Origin: Deltaproteobacteria bacterium
GTDB lineage: Bacteria; Desulfobacterota; Binatia; UBA9968; JAJDTQ01
Assembly (NCBI GenBank): GCA_028818755.1
Contig: JAPPNF010000176.1
Span: 1 to 64,000, forward strand
DNA: 64,000 bases
Direction: 5' to 3'
Under the pieces are notes generated by a model that did no database searches, was not told where the DNA came from, and saw nothing but the letters and a program-made list of their open reading frames with translations. The position numbers and the translations under genes are program-made. The first letter of the stretch is position 1. Every line of letters starts with the position of its first letter. Positions 16,549-24,869 of the stretch are shown here, one piece after another.

Positions 16549-17661
16549 ATGGACGCCGACATCATCACGAAGCAGCAGAACGCCATGAAGGACCGGGGCC
16601 TCGACGCCCTCATCGCCAGTTCTCCCGAAAACCTCGCCTACACCACTGGATTCGTGGTGCCGTCCCAGCTTCTCATGCGCTGGCGCCACGCCATGTGCAT
16701 CGTCGACCGCTCCGGGCACACGACCATGGTGACCATCGACATGGAGGAGACCACGGTCAAGGCCCACGCCGCCTTCGACGACATCCGGGTCTACCGGGAG
16801 TTCACCGACGACCCCATCGCGGAAGTCGCAGAGGCACTTAAGGACCGGGGCCTGGCGGGGACCCGGGTGGGCGTGGAGACGGACTATCTTCCGGCCCGGG
16901 ACTTCGCCACCCTGCGCGGCCTGCTGCCCGAGGCCGAGTTCGTGGCGGCGGACGAGGTCTTCGGCAAGCTCCGCCAGGTCAAGACCGCGCGTGAGATCGG
17001 CCTTCTCCGCTCCTTGAGCCGCATTACGGACGGGGCCATCGGCGGGACCCTGGCGCACGCGCGCCCGGGCATGACCGAGCTGGAGATGGCCGGCGAGCTT
17101 ACCGCCCGGATCTTCTCGGGCGGCGTGCAGGACTTCAAGCTCATGATCATCGCCTCGGGCGAGCGCAGCCAGTTCCCCAACGTCGGGCCCACCGACAGGG
17201 CGCTTCGCGACGGAGACCTGATCCGCATGGAGATATTCGGCGTCCTCGACGGCTACCACGCCGGAGTCTGCCGCACCGCGGTGGTGGGCGAGCCGACGGC
17301 GGAGCAGGCGCGCATCTGGGACAACCTGATCGAGTGCAAGTACCTGGTCATGGACCTCATCAGACCCGGGGCCCATGCCGAGGCGGTGTACCGGCGGTTC
17401 CTCGAGAAGTTCGACGAACTGGGACTGGAGCCCATCAGTTTCGTGGGGCACGGCATCGGCGTGTTCCTGCACGAGGAGCCCTACCTGGGTCGGTACGGCG
17501 AGGAAGTGCTGGAGGAAGGCATGGTGGTGGCCATCGAGCCGCTGGTCTACATCCCCGGTCGCATGGGGCTTCAGAACAAGGACATGCTGCTGGTGACCCG
17601 CGACGGCTGCGAACTCCTGTCGGACGCCACCGCCACCGACGAGCTGATCCGGGTCGGTTAG
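16549..17661 (+). CDS. M24-family (creatinase/prolidase-like) hydrolase lacking metal ligands
   Basis: The 370-aa protein has the creatinase N-domain (MKDRGLDALIASSPENLAYT) and a pita-bread catalytic domain. Comparison with classical M24 peptidases shows the ligand set is degraded: the first Asp motif reads RMEIFG, the second reads GYHAGVCRT (Asp replaced by Gly), the histidine in FVGHGIGVFLHEEP and the glutamate in VAIEPLVY are kept, but the last Glu is Lys in LQNKDMLLVT. Creatinase, which works without metal, has similar losses, so this is more likely a creatinase-type C-N hydrolase than an aminopeptidase. The ATG at 16549 starts the conserved region. The enolase-superfamily gene follows at 25 bp. 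Confidence 0.8.
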   Translation: MDADIITKQQNAMKDRGLDALIASSPENLAYTTGFVVPSQLLMRWRHAMCIVDRSGHTTMVTIDMEETTVKAHAAFDDIRVYREFTDDPIAEVAEALKDRGLAGTRVGVETDYLPARDFATLRGLLPEAEFVAADEVFGKLRQVKTAREIGLLRSLSRITDGAIGGTLAHARPGMTELEMAGELTARIFSGGVQDFKLMIIASGERSQFPNVGPTDRALRDGDLIRMEIFGVLDGYHAGVCRTAVVGEPTAEQARIWDNLIECKYLVMDLIRPGAHAEAVYRRFLEKFDELGLEPISFVGHGIGVFLHEEPYLGRYGEEVLEEGMVVAIEPLVYIPGRMGLQNKDMLLVTRDGCELLSDATATDELIRVG

Positions 17662-17686
17662 CAAGTCCCCGGCACGCGGAGGCCAC

Positions 17687-18844
17687 ATGAAGATCCAATC
17701 CATCGAGACCATCCCCGTCAGGCTTCCAACCCGCAGGGTCCACCAGTGGGCCAACCTCAAGACTCCCATCGGAGTCTACCTGCTGGTGAAGCTCACCACC
17801 GACGACGGACTGACGGGCCTGGGCGAGGCGCCGGCCCTGAAGGACTGGGGCGGCGACCACATGCGCTACTACGGCGAGACCCCCGCTTCCGTGGCCGGCG
17901 TGATCCGGGACATCCTGGAGCCCCACGTCGTGGGCGAGGACCCGCGCCGGATCGAGTGGATCCACATCCTCATGGACCAGGCCGTGAAGGGGTATCCGTA
18001 TTCCAAGGCGGCTATCGACATGGCGCTCCACGACGTGGCGGGAAAAGCGGCGGGAGTGCCGGCCTACCAGCTTCTCGGAGGGCTCTACCGGGAGTCCGTG
18101 CCGATCTCCCACAGCATCGGCCTCATGGACATGGACGAGGCCGTGGCCGAGGTGCGGCGGGTCCAGGCGGAAGGCATCAGGACCATCAAGCTCAAGGGCG
18201 GAGTGGAGCCCAGGCGGGACGTAGAGCTGCTGCGGCGCGTGCGCGAGGCCCTGGGGCCGGACATGAACCTCACGGTGGACGCCAACAATGGCTACAAGTC
18301 CGCCAAGGAGGCGGTCCGGACCACCAAGGCCATGGAGCCCTACAACATCCTCTACATGGAGCAACCGGTGGAGGGACTCGACGCCATGGCCGAGGTCACC
18401 CGGCGAGTGGACACGCCCGTCATGGCCGACGAGAGCGCCTGGACCACCTGGGACATCCTGGAGATCATCGAGAAGAAGGCCGCGGACATCATCTCCATCT
18501 ACAGCACCAAGCCCGGCGGCCTGCTCAAGGCCAAGAAAGTGGCCGCCATCGCCGAGGCCGCGGGGTTCCCGTGCAACGTCAACGGCTCGGTGGAGATGGG
18601 CGTGGGCAACGCCGCCAACGTCCACCTGGCCGCCTCCACCGCGGCGGCGAACCTCGCCTGTGTCATCCCCGTCACCACTCCGGACGCCGAAGCGACCGGA
18701 CGCATCGCCGGCATCTACTACAAGGACGACATCGTCACCGAGCCGTTCGATTTCGCCGACGGCGCGGTGAAAGTGTCGCACAAGCCGGGCTTGGGGGTGG
18801 AACTGGACGAGGAGAAGGTGGAGCAGTACCGGACGGACAAGTGA
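17687..18844 (+). CDS. Mandelate racemase/muconate lactonizing enzyme (enolase superfamily)
   Basis: The 385-aa protein has the enolase-superfamily N-terminal cap (MKIQSIETIPVRLP) and a TIM-barrel with candidate catalytic residues in order: the lysine of TIKLKGG (about residue 166), metal ligands Asp in TVDANNGY, Glu in MEQPVEG and Asp/Glu in ADESAW, and a second lysine in YSTKPGGLL. Lysines on both sides are the muconate-lactonizing-enzyme/dipeptide-epimerase/OSBS arrangement, not the Lys/His pair of mandelate racemase. It therefore probably racemises, epimerises or cycloisomerises a carboxylate. It lies between M24 and octopine-dehydrogenase-like genes. Confidence 0.85.
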   Translation: MKIQSIETIPVRLPTRRVHQWANLKTPIGVYLLVKLTTDDGLTGLGEAPALKDWGGDHMRYYGETPASVAGVIRDILEPHVVGEDPRRIEWIHILMDQAVKGYPYSKAAIDMALHDVAGKAAGVPAYQLLGGLYRESVPISHSIGLMDMDEAVAEVRRVQAEGIRTIKLKGGVEPRRDVELLRRVREALGPDMNLTVDANNGYKSAKEAVRTTKAMEPYNILYMEQPVEGLDAMAEVTRRVDTPVMADESAWTTWDILEIIEKKAADIISIYSTKPGGLLKAKKVAAIAEAAGFPCNVNGSVEMGVGNAANVHLAASTAAANLACVIPVTTPDAEATGRIAGIYYKDDIVTEPFDFADGAVKVSHKPGLGVELDEEKVEQYRTDK

Positions 18845-18858
18845 GAAGTCGGGAATAG

Positions 18859-18897
18859 CGTCCTTCGACTTCGCTTCGCTACGCTCAGGACGAACGG
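18859..18897. repeat. Dispersed repeat family A copy
   Basis: The words TCCTTCGACTTCGCTTCGCT and ACGCTCAGGACGAACGG are joined directly. The same composite occurs at 23734-23784. It lies in the 120-bp gap after the enolase-superfamily gene. Confidence 0.7.
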
Positions 18898-18964
18898 TGG
18901 CCAAGGTGCACGTCCCTTGCGTTGTACGAAACGCGGAGCAAACCATCAGGGAATCTTGTTGGCG

Positions 18965-20092
18965 ATGACCATCAGCAGAGTAGCTGTCCTCGGGGCGGGC
19001 AACGGCGGGTGCGCCACGGCCGCGGACCTCGCCATCCGCGGATTCGAGACCCGGCTCTATTCTCGTTCCGAAGAGACCCTGGAACCGCTGCGGCGACGTG
19101 GCGGCATCGAACTGGTGGAGGACGGGCAGGAGGCCCTTGGGCAGCCCGACCTCATCACCTCGGCGCTGGAAGACGCCGTGGCCGGGGCCGATCTCGTCAC
19201 CATTGCCGCACCCGCGGTAGCCCATGAGTTCATGGCCCGCGCCCTGGCGCCGCTCCTGACCGAGGACCAGATGGTGCACCTGAACCCGGGGCAGACCGGG
19301 GGCACCCTTCATTTCGTGCACGAGCTGCGGCGGGCGGGGTGCCGCATCCCCGTCCGGTGCTGCGAAACAGTCACGCTCACCTGCATCTGCCGCATGGCTG
19401 GACCGGCTCGGGTGGAAATCTACCGGCGCACCGCCAACCTCGGGTGCGCGGCGTTTCCCGCCGAATCGGCGCCGGATCTCCTGCCCGCTGTCGCCGGCGT
19501 ATTCCCCAACGTCGTACCAGCGGAGAACGTGCTGGACACGGGCCTGTCCAACATCAATGCCATCATGCATCCCGCCGGCATGGTCGGGAACGCCGGCTGG
19601 ATCGAGCAGCATCACGGGGACCTCCTGTTCTACCGGCAGGCCCTCTCGCCCTCGGTGGCGCGCATGATCCACGGCGTGGACCGGGAACGACTGGCCATCG
19701 TGCGCGCGCTGGGGCTTCGTCCGCGCACCTTCGTGGAGATCTTTCACGCCGCCGGGCTCACTTCCGACGCCGCCCTGGAAACCGGCGACATCTTCCAGGC
19801 CACGCAGGAGAGCGAGCCCAACAAGACCATCATCGCGCCCACGACCCACGATCACCGCTACGTACACGAGGACGTGGGCTACGGCCTCGTTCCCATGGCG
19901 GAGCTCGCGTCCCTGCTGGACATCGACACCCCGGTGATCGACGCGCTCATCACCCTGGCCTCGGAGATGAACGGCGTCGACTACCGCCGCACCGGCTTGA
20001 CCCTGGCCGGCATGGGACTGGAGGACGCCGACTCTGCCGCCCTTCGCCAGATACTCCAATCCGGATTCCCGGATTCGCAGGTTCACGCGTAG
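18965..20092 (+). CDS. NAD/NADP octopine/nopaline dehydrogenase family protein
   Basis: The 375-aa protein has an N-terminal Rossmann fold (ISRVAVLGAGNGGCATAADL, GxGxxG at about residues 10-15) and the C-terminal all-helical octopine-dehydrogenase domain (NINAIMHPAGMVGNAGWIEQ) with the conserved His-Pro. Family enzymes reductively couple an amino acid to a 2-keto acid, or the reverse, in the cytoplasm. In this catabolic setting, oxidative cleavage of an opine-like secondary amine is a reasonable guess. The ATG at 18965 is chosen because upstream codons belong to a poorly conserved extension. The stop TAG lies in a palindromic repeat. Confidence 0.85.
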   Translation: MTISRVAVLGAGNGGCATAADLAIRGFETRLYSRSEETLEPLRRRGGIELVEDGQEALGQPDLITSALEDAVAGADLVTIAAPAVAHEFMARALAPLLTEDQMVHLNPGQTGGTLHFVHELRRAGCRIPVRCCETVTLTCICRMAGPARVEIYRRTANLGCAAFPAESAPDLLPAVAGVFPNVVPAENVLDTGLSNINAIMHPAGMVGNAGWIEQHHGDLLFYRQALSPSVARMIHGVDRERLAIVRALGLRPRTFVEIFHAAGLTSDAALETGDIFQATQESEPNKTIIAPTTHDHRYVHEDVGYGLVPMAELASLLDIDTPVIDALITLASEMNGVDYRRTGLTLAGMGLEDADSAALRQILQSGFPDSQVHA

Positions 20093-20118
20093 GTCGGATT
20101 AGCGAAGCGTAATCCGAC
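20093..20118. repeat. Palindromic repeat after the octopine-dehydrogenase-like gene
   Basis: GTCGGATTA-GCGAAGCG-TAATCCGAC is a perfect 9-bp inverted repeat starting one base after the stop codon; the TAG of the stop is part of the wider repeat word GTAGGTCGGATTA. The same word is found between genes in many bacteria. Only one copy was noticed in this window. Confidence 0.65.
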
Positions 20119-20194
20119 AAGGTGTGGACGATGTCGGTCCGCGCCCTCTTTCGTCGTCTTTTATTCCCCGCCCCTTTGTTCTAACCTGACCGCC

Positions 20195-21169
20195 ATGCAC
20201 GCGGGCTTGTGTTTCGACGGCTTCTACTCGATCCAGGAGATGATCGAGCTGGCGCAACTCGCCGACGACATCGGCATGGACTCCATCTGGATGTCCGACC
20301 ACATCTGCTTCAGGGACTCCATCGCCTCGGCCATGGCGTTCCTCGCCAGGACCCCGCGCATCAAGGTCAACCCCGCTCCGCTCAGCCCCTACTCGCGCCA
20401 TCCCATGGTCACCGCCATGGCGCTGGTCACCATGGAGGAGTTCGCGCCGGGACGGGTAGCGGCCACCGCGGGCACCGCCAACCCCACGGCGCTCCGGGAG
20501 ATCGGGATCGAGGCCGAGCGGATGCTCAGGACCATGCGCGAGTACATGACCCTGCTGCGCCGGCTCCTTGCCGGCGAAACCGTGGAATTCGAGGGCGAGG
20601 TTTTCACCCTGCGCGGGGCGCAAATGGGGCTTACGCCGCGGACCGAAATCCCCATCTACATGACCGCGGTCCGGCCCGGGATGTTGCGCTTGGCCGGCGA
20701 GGTGGCCGACGGCGCGCTGCTGTCCGCGGGTTGCACCCCGGCGTACATCCGCCGTTGCGTCGACGAGGTGGAGGCGGGCGCCGCCCGGGGCGGAAAGCCG
20801 GCCAAGGGAGAAGTGGCCGGCTTCATCGCGGCCTCGGTCTCCGACGATCCGCGGGAAGCCATGGATGCCACCAAGACGTTCCTGGCCTACATCTTCCGCA
20901 ACAAGCATCACGCCGAGAACATCCGCCTCGGCGGCGGCAGCGTCGATCAGGACAAGCTCGCCGATGCCATCGGCCGGCGCGCGTGGGACGAGGCCAAGGA
21001 CCTCATCAGCGACGAGGTGGTCCACGCCCACTCGGTAACCGGGACCCCGGATCAATGCCGGCGGCGGCTGGACGAGTTCGTCCGGGGAGGCCTGGACCTC
21101 CCATTGCTCATGCCCCTGGGCACCCAGGAACAGCGCAGGCGGGTTGTGGAAATCGCCCGCGAAGACTAG
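20195..21169 (+). CDS. LLM-class flavin-dependent oxidoreductase
   Basis: The 324-aa TIM-barrel protein belongs to the luciferase-like monooxygenase/F420-dependent reductase superfamily: MHAGLCFDGFYSIQEMIELA and DDIGMDSIWMSDH at the N-terminus, FAPGRVAATAGTANPTAL in the middle and TGTPDQCRRRLDEFVRGGLD near the C-terminus, the usual cofactor-loop and helix pattern. It may use FMN or F420; the sequence alone does not decide. Likely roles are oxidative C-S, C-N or C-C cleavage of small substrates. It precedes the M20 amidohydrolase by 34 bp in the catabolic run. Confidence 0.85.
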   Translation: MHAGLCFDGFYSIQEMIELAQLADDIGMDSIWMSDHICFRDSIASAMAFLARTPRIKVNPAPLSPYSRHPMVTAMALVTMEEFAPGRVAATAGTANPTALREIGIEAERMLRTMREYMTLLRRLLAGETVEFEGEVFTLRGAQMGLTPRTEIPIYMTAVRPGMLRLAGEVADGALLSAGCTPAYIRRCVDEVEAGAARGGKPAKGEVAGFIAASVSDDPREAMDATKTFLAYIFRNKHHAENIRLGGGSVDQDKLADAIGRRAWDEAKDLISDEVVHAHSVTGTPDQCRRRLDEFVRGGLDLPLLMPLGTQEQRRRVVEIARED

Positions 21170-21203
21170 ACGGCTCTCTCTTCTTCATTATATTGGGGTT
21201 GTT

Positions 21204-22505
21204 ATGACACAAAATATAATGGAGCACCTGAAAGAGATCGCGCGCCGATCCGAGGGCAAATTGGCCGGGTTGACGGAAATTCGGCGCAGTCTGCACCGCC
21301 ACCCGGAGGCCGGCTGGACCGAGTTCCGCACCACCGGAATGGTGGTGAACCGGCTCCGCGAGTTGGGATATCGGGTGGAGACGGGAAAGGACTGCGTCCA
21401 TCCGGACGCGGTGCGCGGATGGCCGGAAGAGGCGGTGGTAAGCGAGAGCCGGGTCGCGGCCGGCGACCTGGCCAGGGACATCGAGATCCCCGGAGCCGTG
21501 GGCATCCTCGAACGGGGCGACGGCCCCACCGTGGCGCTGCGCTTCGACATGGACGCCACCGAAGTGTCCGAATCCACCGACTCCGCCCACCAGCCGGTGG
21601 CGCAGGGGTTCGCTTCCGGCAAGGCCGCGGTCATGCATGCCTGCGGCCACGACGCCCATGTCGCCATAGGCCTCGGCGCGGCCGAGCTTTTGGCCGAGGA
21701 CCCTGACTGGCGCGGCCGCGTCAAGCTGCTGTTCCAGCCCGCGGAGGAAGGCGGGCGCGGCGCCCATCCCATGGTGGAGGCCGGAGTGGTGGACGACGCC
21801 GATTACTTCGCCTGCCTGCACATGGGCGGACCCACGCTGCCGCTCGGAGAGGTAGCGCTGGAGGCCACCCACTTCCTTTCGTCGGTCAAGATGGAGGCAC
21901 GCTTCCGGGGCGTGGCCTCGCACGCGGGCGGCGCCCCGGAACGGGGACGCAACGCGCTGCTGGCGGCGTGCCAGGCCACCCTGGCGCTGCATTCCCTTCC
22001 CCGCAACGGCCAGGGCGCCACCTTCGTCAACGTCGGCGTGCTGAACGCAGGCACCGGCACCAACGTGGTGCCGTCCGGCGCCCACATGAAGTACGAGGTG
22101 CGGGGCGGCACGGACGAGATCTGCGAACTCATGGAGGAAGGCGCCCGGCGCTGCCTCGAGGGTGCGGCTACGCTCCAGGGGGTCGAGGTCGATACCGAGA
22201 TCACCGGCCGCACCATCGGCGCCAAGTCGGACGGCGAGATGAAGGACCACCTGGCCTGGGTGGCCGGATCATCTCCAGTCGATTTCCGCGTCCACGACGC
22301 CCGTCCCCTGGGCGGCGGCGAGGACGCCACCTACTTCATGCGCCGGGTCCAGGAACGCGGCGGCAAGTCCCTCTACTTCCTGCTGGGGGGAAGCACCCCC
22401 ACCGGGCACCACACCTCCACCTTCGATGTGGACGAGCGGGCGCTGGCCCACGGCGCGATGCTCATGGCCGGCATGGTGTTGCGGCTCACCGGGTCGGGCG
22501 CATGA
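21204..22505 (+). CDS. M20-family amidohydrolase, AbgA/HipO-like
   Basis: The 433-aa metallohydrolase strongly resembles AbgA, the subunit A of p-aminobenzoyl-glutamate hydrolase: RRSLHRHPEAGWTEFRTTG at the start, the metal site MHACGHDAHVAIGLG (about residues 147-161), the catalytic glutamate in FQPAEEGGRGAHPMVEAG, and a lid domain ending GRNALLAACQATLALHSL. It probably hydrolyses an N-acyl amino acid or amide. The ATG at 21204 is preferred to an upstream in-frame start inside the preceding gene. Its stop overlaps the next gene's start as ATGA, indicating translational coupling. Confidence 0.85.
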   Translation: MTQNIMEHLKEIARRSEGKLAGLTEIRRSLHRHPEAGWTEFRTTGMVVNRLRELGYRVETGKDCVHPDAVRGWPEEAVVSESRVAAGDLARDIEIPGAVGILERGDGPTVALRFDMDATEVSESTDSAHQPVAQGFASGKAAVMHACGHDAHVAIGLGAAELLAEDPDWRGRVKLLFQPAEEGGRGAHPMVEAGVVDDADYFACLHMGGPTLPLGEVALEATHFLSSVKMEARFRGVASHAGGAPERGRNALLAACQATLALHSLPRNGQGATFVNVGVLNAGTGTNVVPSGAHMKYEVRGGTDEICELMEEGARRCLEGAATLQGVEVDTEITGRTIGAKSDGEMKDHLAWVAGSSPVDFRVHDARPLGGGEDATYFMRRVQERGGKSLYFLLGGSTPTGHHTSTFDVDERALAHGAMLMAGMVLRLTGSGA

Positions 22506-23731
22506 CGGCGCCCGAGATCAAGGTAGACGAGGCGGCGCTGGTGGACCTCGCCAGCGAGTTGGTCAAGATCCCGAGCTTCTGTCCCGACGAGACCCCGGTA
22601 GCGCTCTTCCTGCGTGACTACCTCTCGGAACGCGGCCACGAGGTGATGCTGCAAGAAGTGGAGCCCGGCCGCCACCAGACCATCGCCACCCTCAAGGGCG
22701 CGGGCGGCGGCCCCAGCCTGATGTTCAACGGCCACATGGACATCAACTCCCTCACCCGTGGGGGCAAGCGCGATCCCTGGACGCCGGTGGTGGAGGGCGA
22801 CCGGCTCTACGGCCATGGCGTCCAGAACATGAAGGGTGGCGTCGCCGCCATGATCGAGGCGGCCGAGGCAGTCCGGCGCGCCGGCGTCAAGCTGCGCGGC
22901 GATCTGGTGCTGGCCTGCGTGGTGGGCGAGACCCAGGGGGGCGAAGGCACGCACTTCCTCATGGAGAGCGGCTTCCGCACCGACGCGGCGGTGCTGACGG
23001 AGCCCTTCGGCATCGGAAACCTCGTTACCGTGCACGGCGGCATCGTCCACTTCGCCGTGCACACCTATGGCGTCACCGGACACGTGAGCAAGATCGAGGA
23101 GACGGTGAACGCAGTGGGGCAAATGACCCGGGTCATCGAGGCGCTCCGGAGCGTCGAATTCACCTACACTCCCAGGGCCGACCTCCCTGCCCTGCCCCGC
23201 CTCAATGTCGGCAGCATCATCGGCGGCCGCGGCGAGGGTTACGTGCTAACCGAGCCGCCCTACGTGCCCGACCTCTGCACCATCATCGTGGACGTGCACT
23301 TCGTTCCGGGACAGAGCGCGGAGTCGGTCATCGCCGACGTGAGGCGCACCCTTGACCCACTGAAGGACGGCGACCCGGGCTTCGATTACGCCATCGAGAT
23401 CCCGCCGCCGGCCTACTTCAAGGGCTGCCGGCGGCTGGTCATGGACCCGCTGGACGTGCCCGCGGACGCCGCCATCGTCCAGGCGGTAGCCCGGAACCAC
23501 GAGAAGGTCACCGGCTCGCCGCCCAAGCTCATCGGCGCCCACCTGCCCATGTCCTACTCCGCCGGCGACAGCTGCTGGCTCTGGAAACACGGCATCCCCT
23601 GCCTCCACTACGGTCCCGGCGGCGGCTTCCTGGACCCCGGCCCGGACGGCAGCTACATCTTCATCAGCGAGATGGTGACGTGCGCGGAAGTGCTGGCGCA
23701 CACCGCAATGGACGTCTGCGGCACGGCATGA
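22502..23731 (+). CDS. M20-family peptidase/deacylase (ArgE/DapE type)
   Basis: The 409-aa protein has the M20 metal-site motif LMFNGHMDINS (about residues 75-85), a glycine-rich bridging motif GHGVQNMKGGVAA and an acid motif GETQGGEGTHFLME. In classical members the bridging motif reads DMKGG, so the metal-bridging Asp appears as Asn here; some relatives share this, and activity is probably kept but should be treated as uncertain. It could act on an N-acylated amino acid or peptide. It is translationally coupled to the preceding AbgA-like gene (ATGA overlap), so the two M20 enzymes may act in series. Confidence 0.82.
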   Translation: MTAPEIKVDEAALVDLASELVKIPSFCPDETPVALFLRDYLSERGHEVMLQEVEPGRHQTIATLKGAGGGPSLMFNGHMDINSLTRGGKRDPWTPVVEGDRLYGHGVQNMKGGVAAMIEAAEAVRRAGVKLRGDLVLACVVGETQGGEGTHFLMESGFRTDAAVLTEPFGIGNLVTVHGGIVHFAVHTYGVTGHVSKIEETVNAVGQMTRVIEALRSVEFTYTPRADLPALPRLNVGSIIGGRGEGYVLTEPPYVPDLCTIIVDVHFVPGQSAESVIADVRRTLDPLKDGDPGFDYAIEIPPPAYFKGCRRLVMDPLDVPADAAIVQAVARNHEKVTGSPPKLIGAHLPMSYSAGDSCWLWKHGIPCLHYGPGGGFLDPGPDGSYIFISEMVTCAEVLAHTAMDVCGTA

Positions 23732-23733
23732 GT

Positions 23734-23784
23734 GCGTCCTTCGACTTCGCTTCGCTGACGCTCCGCTACGCTCAGGACGAACGG
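23734..23784. repeat. Dispersed repeat family A copy
   Basis: The words TCCTTCGACTTCGCTTCGCT and CGCTACGCTCAGGACGAACGG recur here in the 60-bp gap between the second M20 gene and DUF6282, with a short internal duplication of GCTACGCT-like sequence. Confidence 0.7.
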
Positions 23785-23791
23785 AGAGCCG

Positions 23792-24718
23792 ATGAATACT
23801 GAGGCAGGAAACCCCGACTTCGACATCACCGGAGCGGTGGACCTGCATGTTCATTGCGGGCCGGAAGGGATCCCGCGGCGCTTCGACGCGGTGTCGCTGG
23901 CGCGGCACGTGGGTGAGACCGGTCTCGGCGGCGCCGTGCTCAAGTCGCACATGACCGCCACCGGGAGCTGGGCGCAGATGGCCCACGATGTCACCGGTGT
24001 GCGCCTGCACGGCTCGGTGGTGCTCAACCACTACGTCGGCGGTATCAATCCGGCGGCCGTCCGCGGCGCCCTGGGCCCATCGGCCGACGGCGAGCCCTAC
24101 CTCAAGGTGGTGTGGCTGCCTACGGTCCACGCGGGCGCCCATCTCACCGCGCGCCACCACGAAGGCGAGCGGTACGACATCCCGCCCGAGTGGTGCGGCG
24201 GCACGGTCTCGGCCCTGGCCCGGCCGACGGCCGAGGTGGAACCCATCAACGTGCTCGACACCGGCCTGCGCCCGCCACTCGACGAGATCCTCCGTATCGT
24301 CGCCCATAACGACCTAGTGCTGGCCACCGGACACGCGGGGCGGGACGAGGTGTTCTACTTAATGGAGCGGGCCGGCGTCCTCGGCGTCCGCAAGGTCATC
24401 GTCACGCATCCCTGCTACGATCCCCCGGCGATCGGGGTATCGGAGTTGGCGGAACTGGCCGCCGCCGGGGCCTACATCGAGCTGAGCTTCATCCTGGTGG
24501 ACTTGGGACTGGTATCGTTCGCGGAGACCGCGGCGATCCTGAGGCATGTGGGCGCGGAGCAAACGATCTTGTCGACGGACGTGGGCCAGGTGGACCGGGT
24601 AGCTCCAGCGGAAGGACTGGCGAAGCTCGGCGCCGGACTGCTCGCCGAAGGAATCCCGCGCAACGACGTCGATACCGCGATGAAACACAACCCCCGGCAC
24701 CTGATGTCGGCTCGCTGA
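23792..24718 (+). CDS. DUF6282 amidohydrolase-like protein
   Basis: The 308-aa protein looks like a compact metal-dependent hydrolase of the amidohydrolase superfamily. It has VDLHVHCGPEG (HxH metal motif, about residues 14-24), LKSHMTATG, LATGHAGRDEVFYLM, VIVTHPCYDPPAI and ILSTDVGQV, which supply the expected His/Lys/His/Asp ligands in order. This matches the DUF6282 family, whose substrate is not known. It is the last gene of the catabolic run and converges on the iron-containing alcohol dehydrogenase. Confidence 0.8.
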   Translation: MNTEAGNPDFDITGAVDLHVHCGPEGIPRRFDAVSLARHVGETGLGGAVLKSHMTATGSWAQMAHDVTGVRLHGSVVLNHYVGGINPAAVRGALGPSADGEPYLKVVWLPTVHAGAHLTARHHEGERYDIPPEWCGGTVSALARPTAEVEPINVLDTGLRPPLDEILRIVAHNDLVLATGHAGRDEVFYLMERAGVLGVRKVIVTHPCYDPPAIGVSELAELAAAGAYIELSFILVDLGLVSFAETAAILRHVGAEQTILSTDVGQVDRVAPAEGLAKLGAGLLAEGIPRNDVDTAMKHNPRHLMSAR

Positions 24719-24741
24719 CCCGGTCCTGCCCCACGAACCGA

Positions 24742-24854
24742 CCCGTTCACCTTGGGCGTAGCGTCAGCGAAGTCCAAGGCGCCCACCAACCCCGTTCGCC
24801 CTGAGCCCTTCGACAAGCCCAGGACAGGCGTAGCTTCAGCGAAGTCGAAGGGCG
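24742..24854. repeat. Dispersed repeat family A, compound copy
   Basis: Two degenerate copies (GGGCGTAGCGTCAGCGAAGTCCAAGG at 24754-24779 and CGTTCGCCCTGAGCCCTTCGACAAGCC.. to GAAGTCGAAGGGCG ending at 24854) fill the 150-bp gap between the convergent DUF6282 and Fe-ADH genes. The second resembles the 4871-4954 copy. Confidence 0.7.
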
Positions 24855-24869
24855 CCTGCTTGACAGCCC

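Noticed and set aside
17435-20086. A very long open frame on the minus strand (883 codons)
   Set aside because: It is antisense to the end of the M24 gene, the enolase-superfamily gene and most of the octopine-dehydrogenase-like gene, each with clear motifs. Its own sequence has no recognisable domain and is Gly/His/Arg/Val-rich, as expected for a shadow in high-GC DNA.
18859-24854. CRISPR-like repeats
   Set aside because: The repeats are dispersed, palindromic, of unequal length and not separated by uniform spacers, and no cas genes are present.
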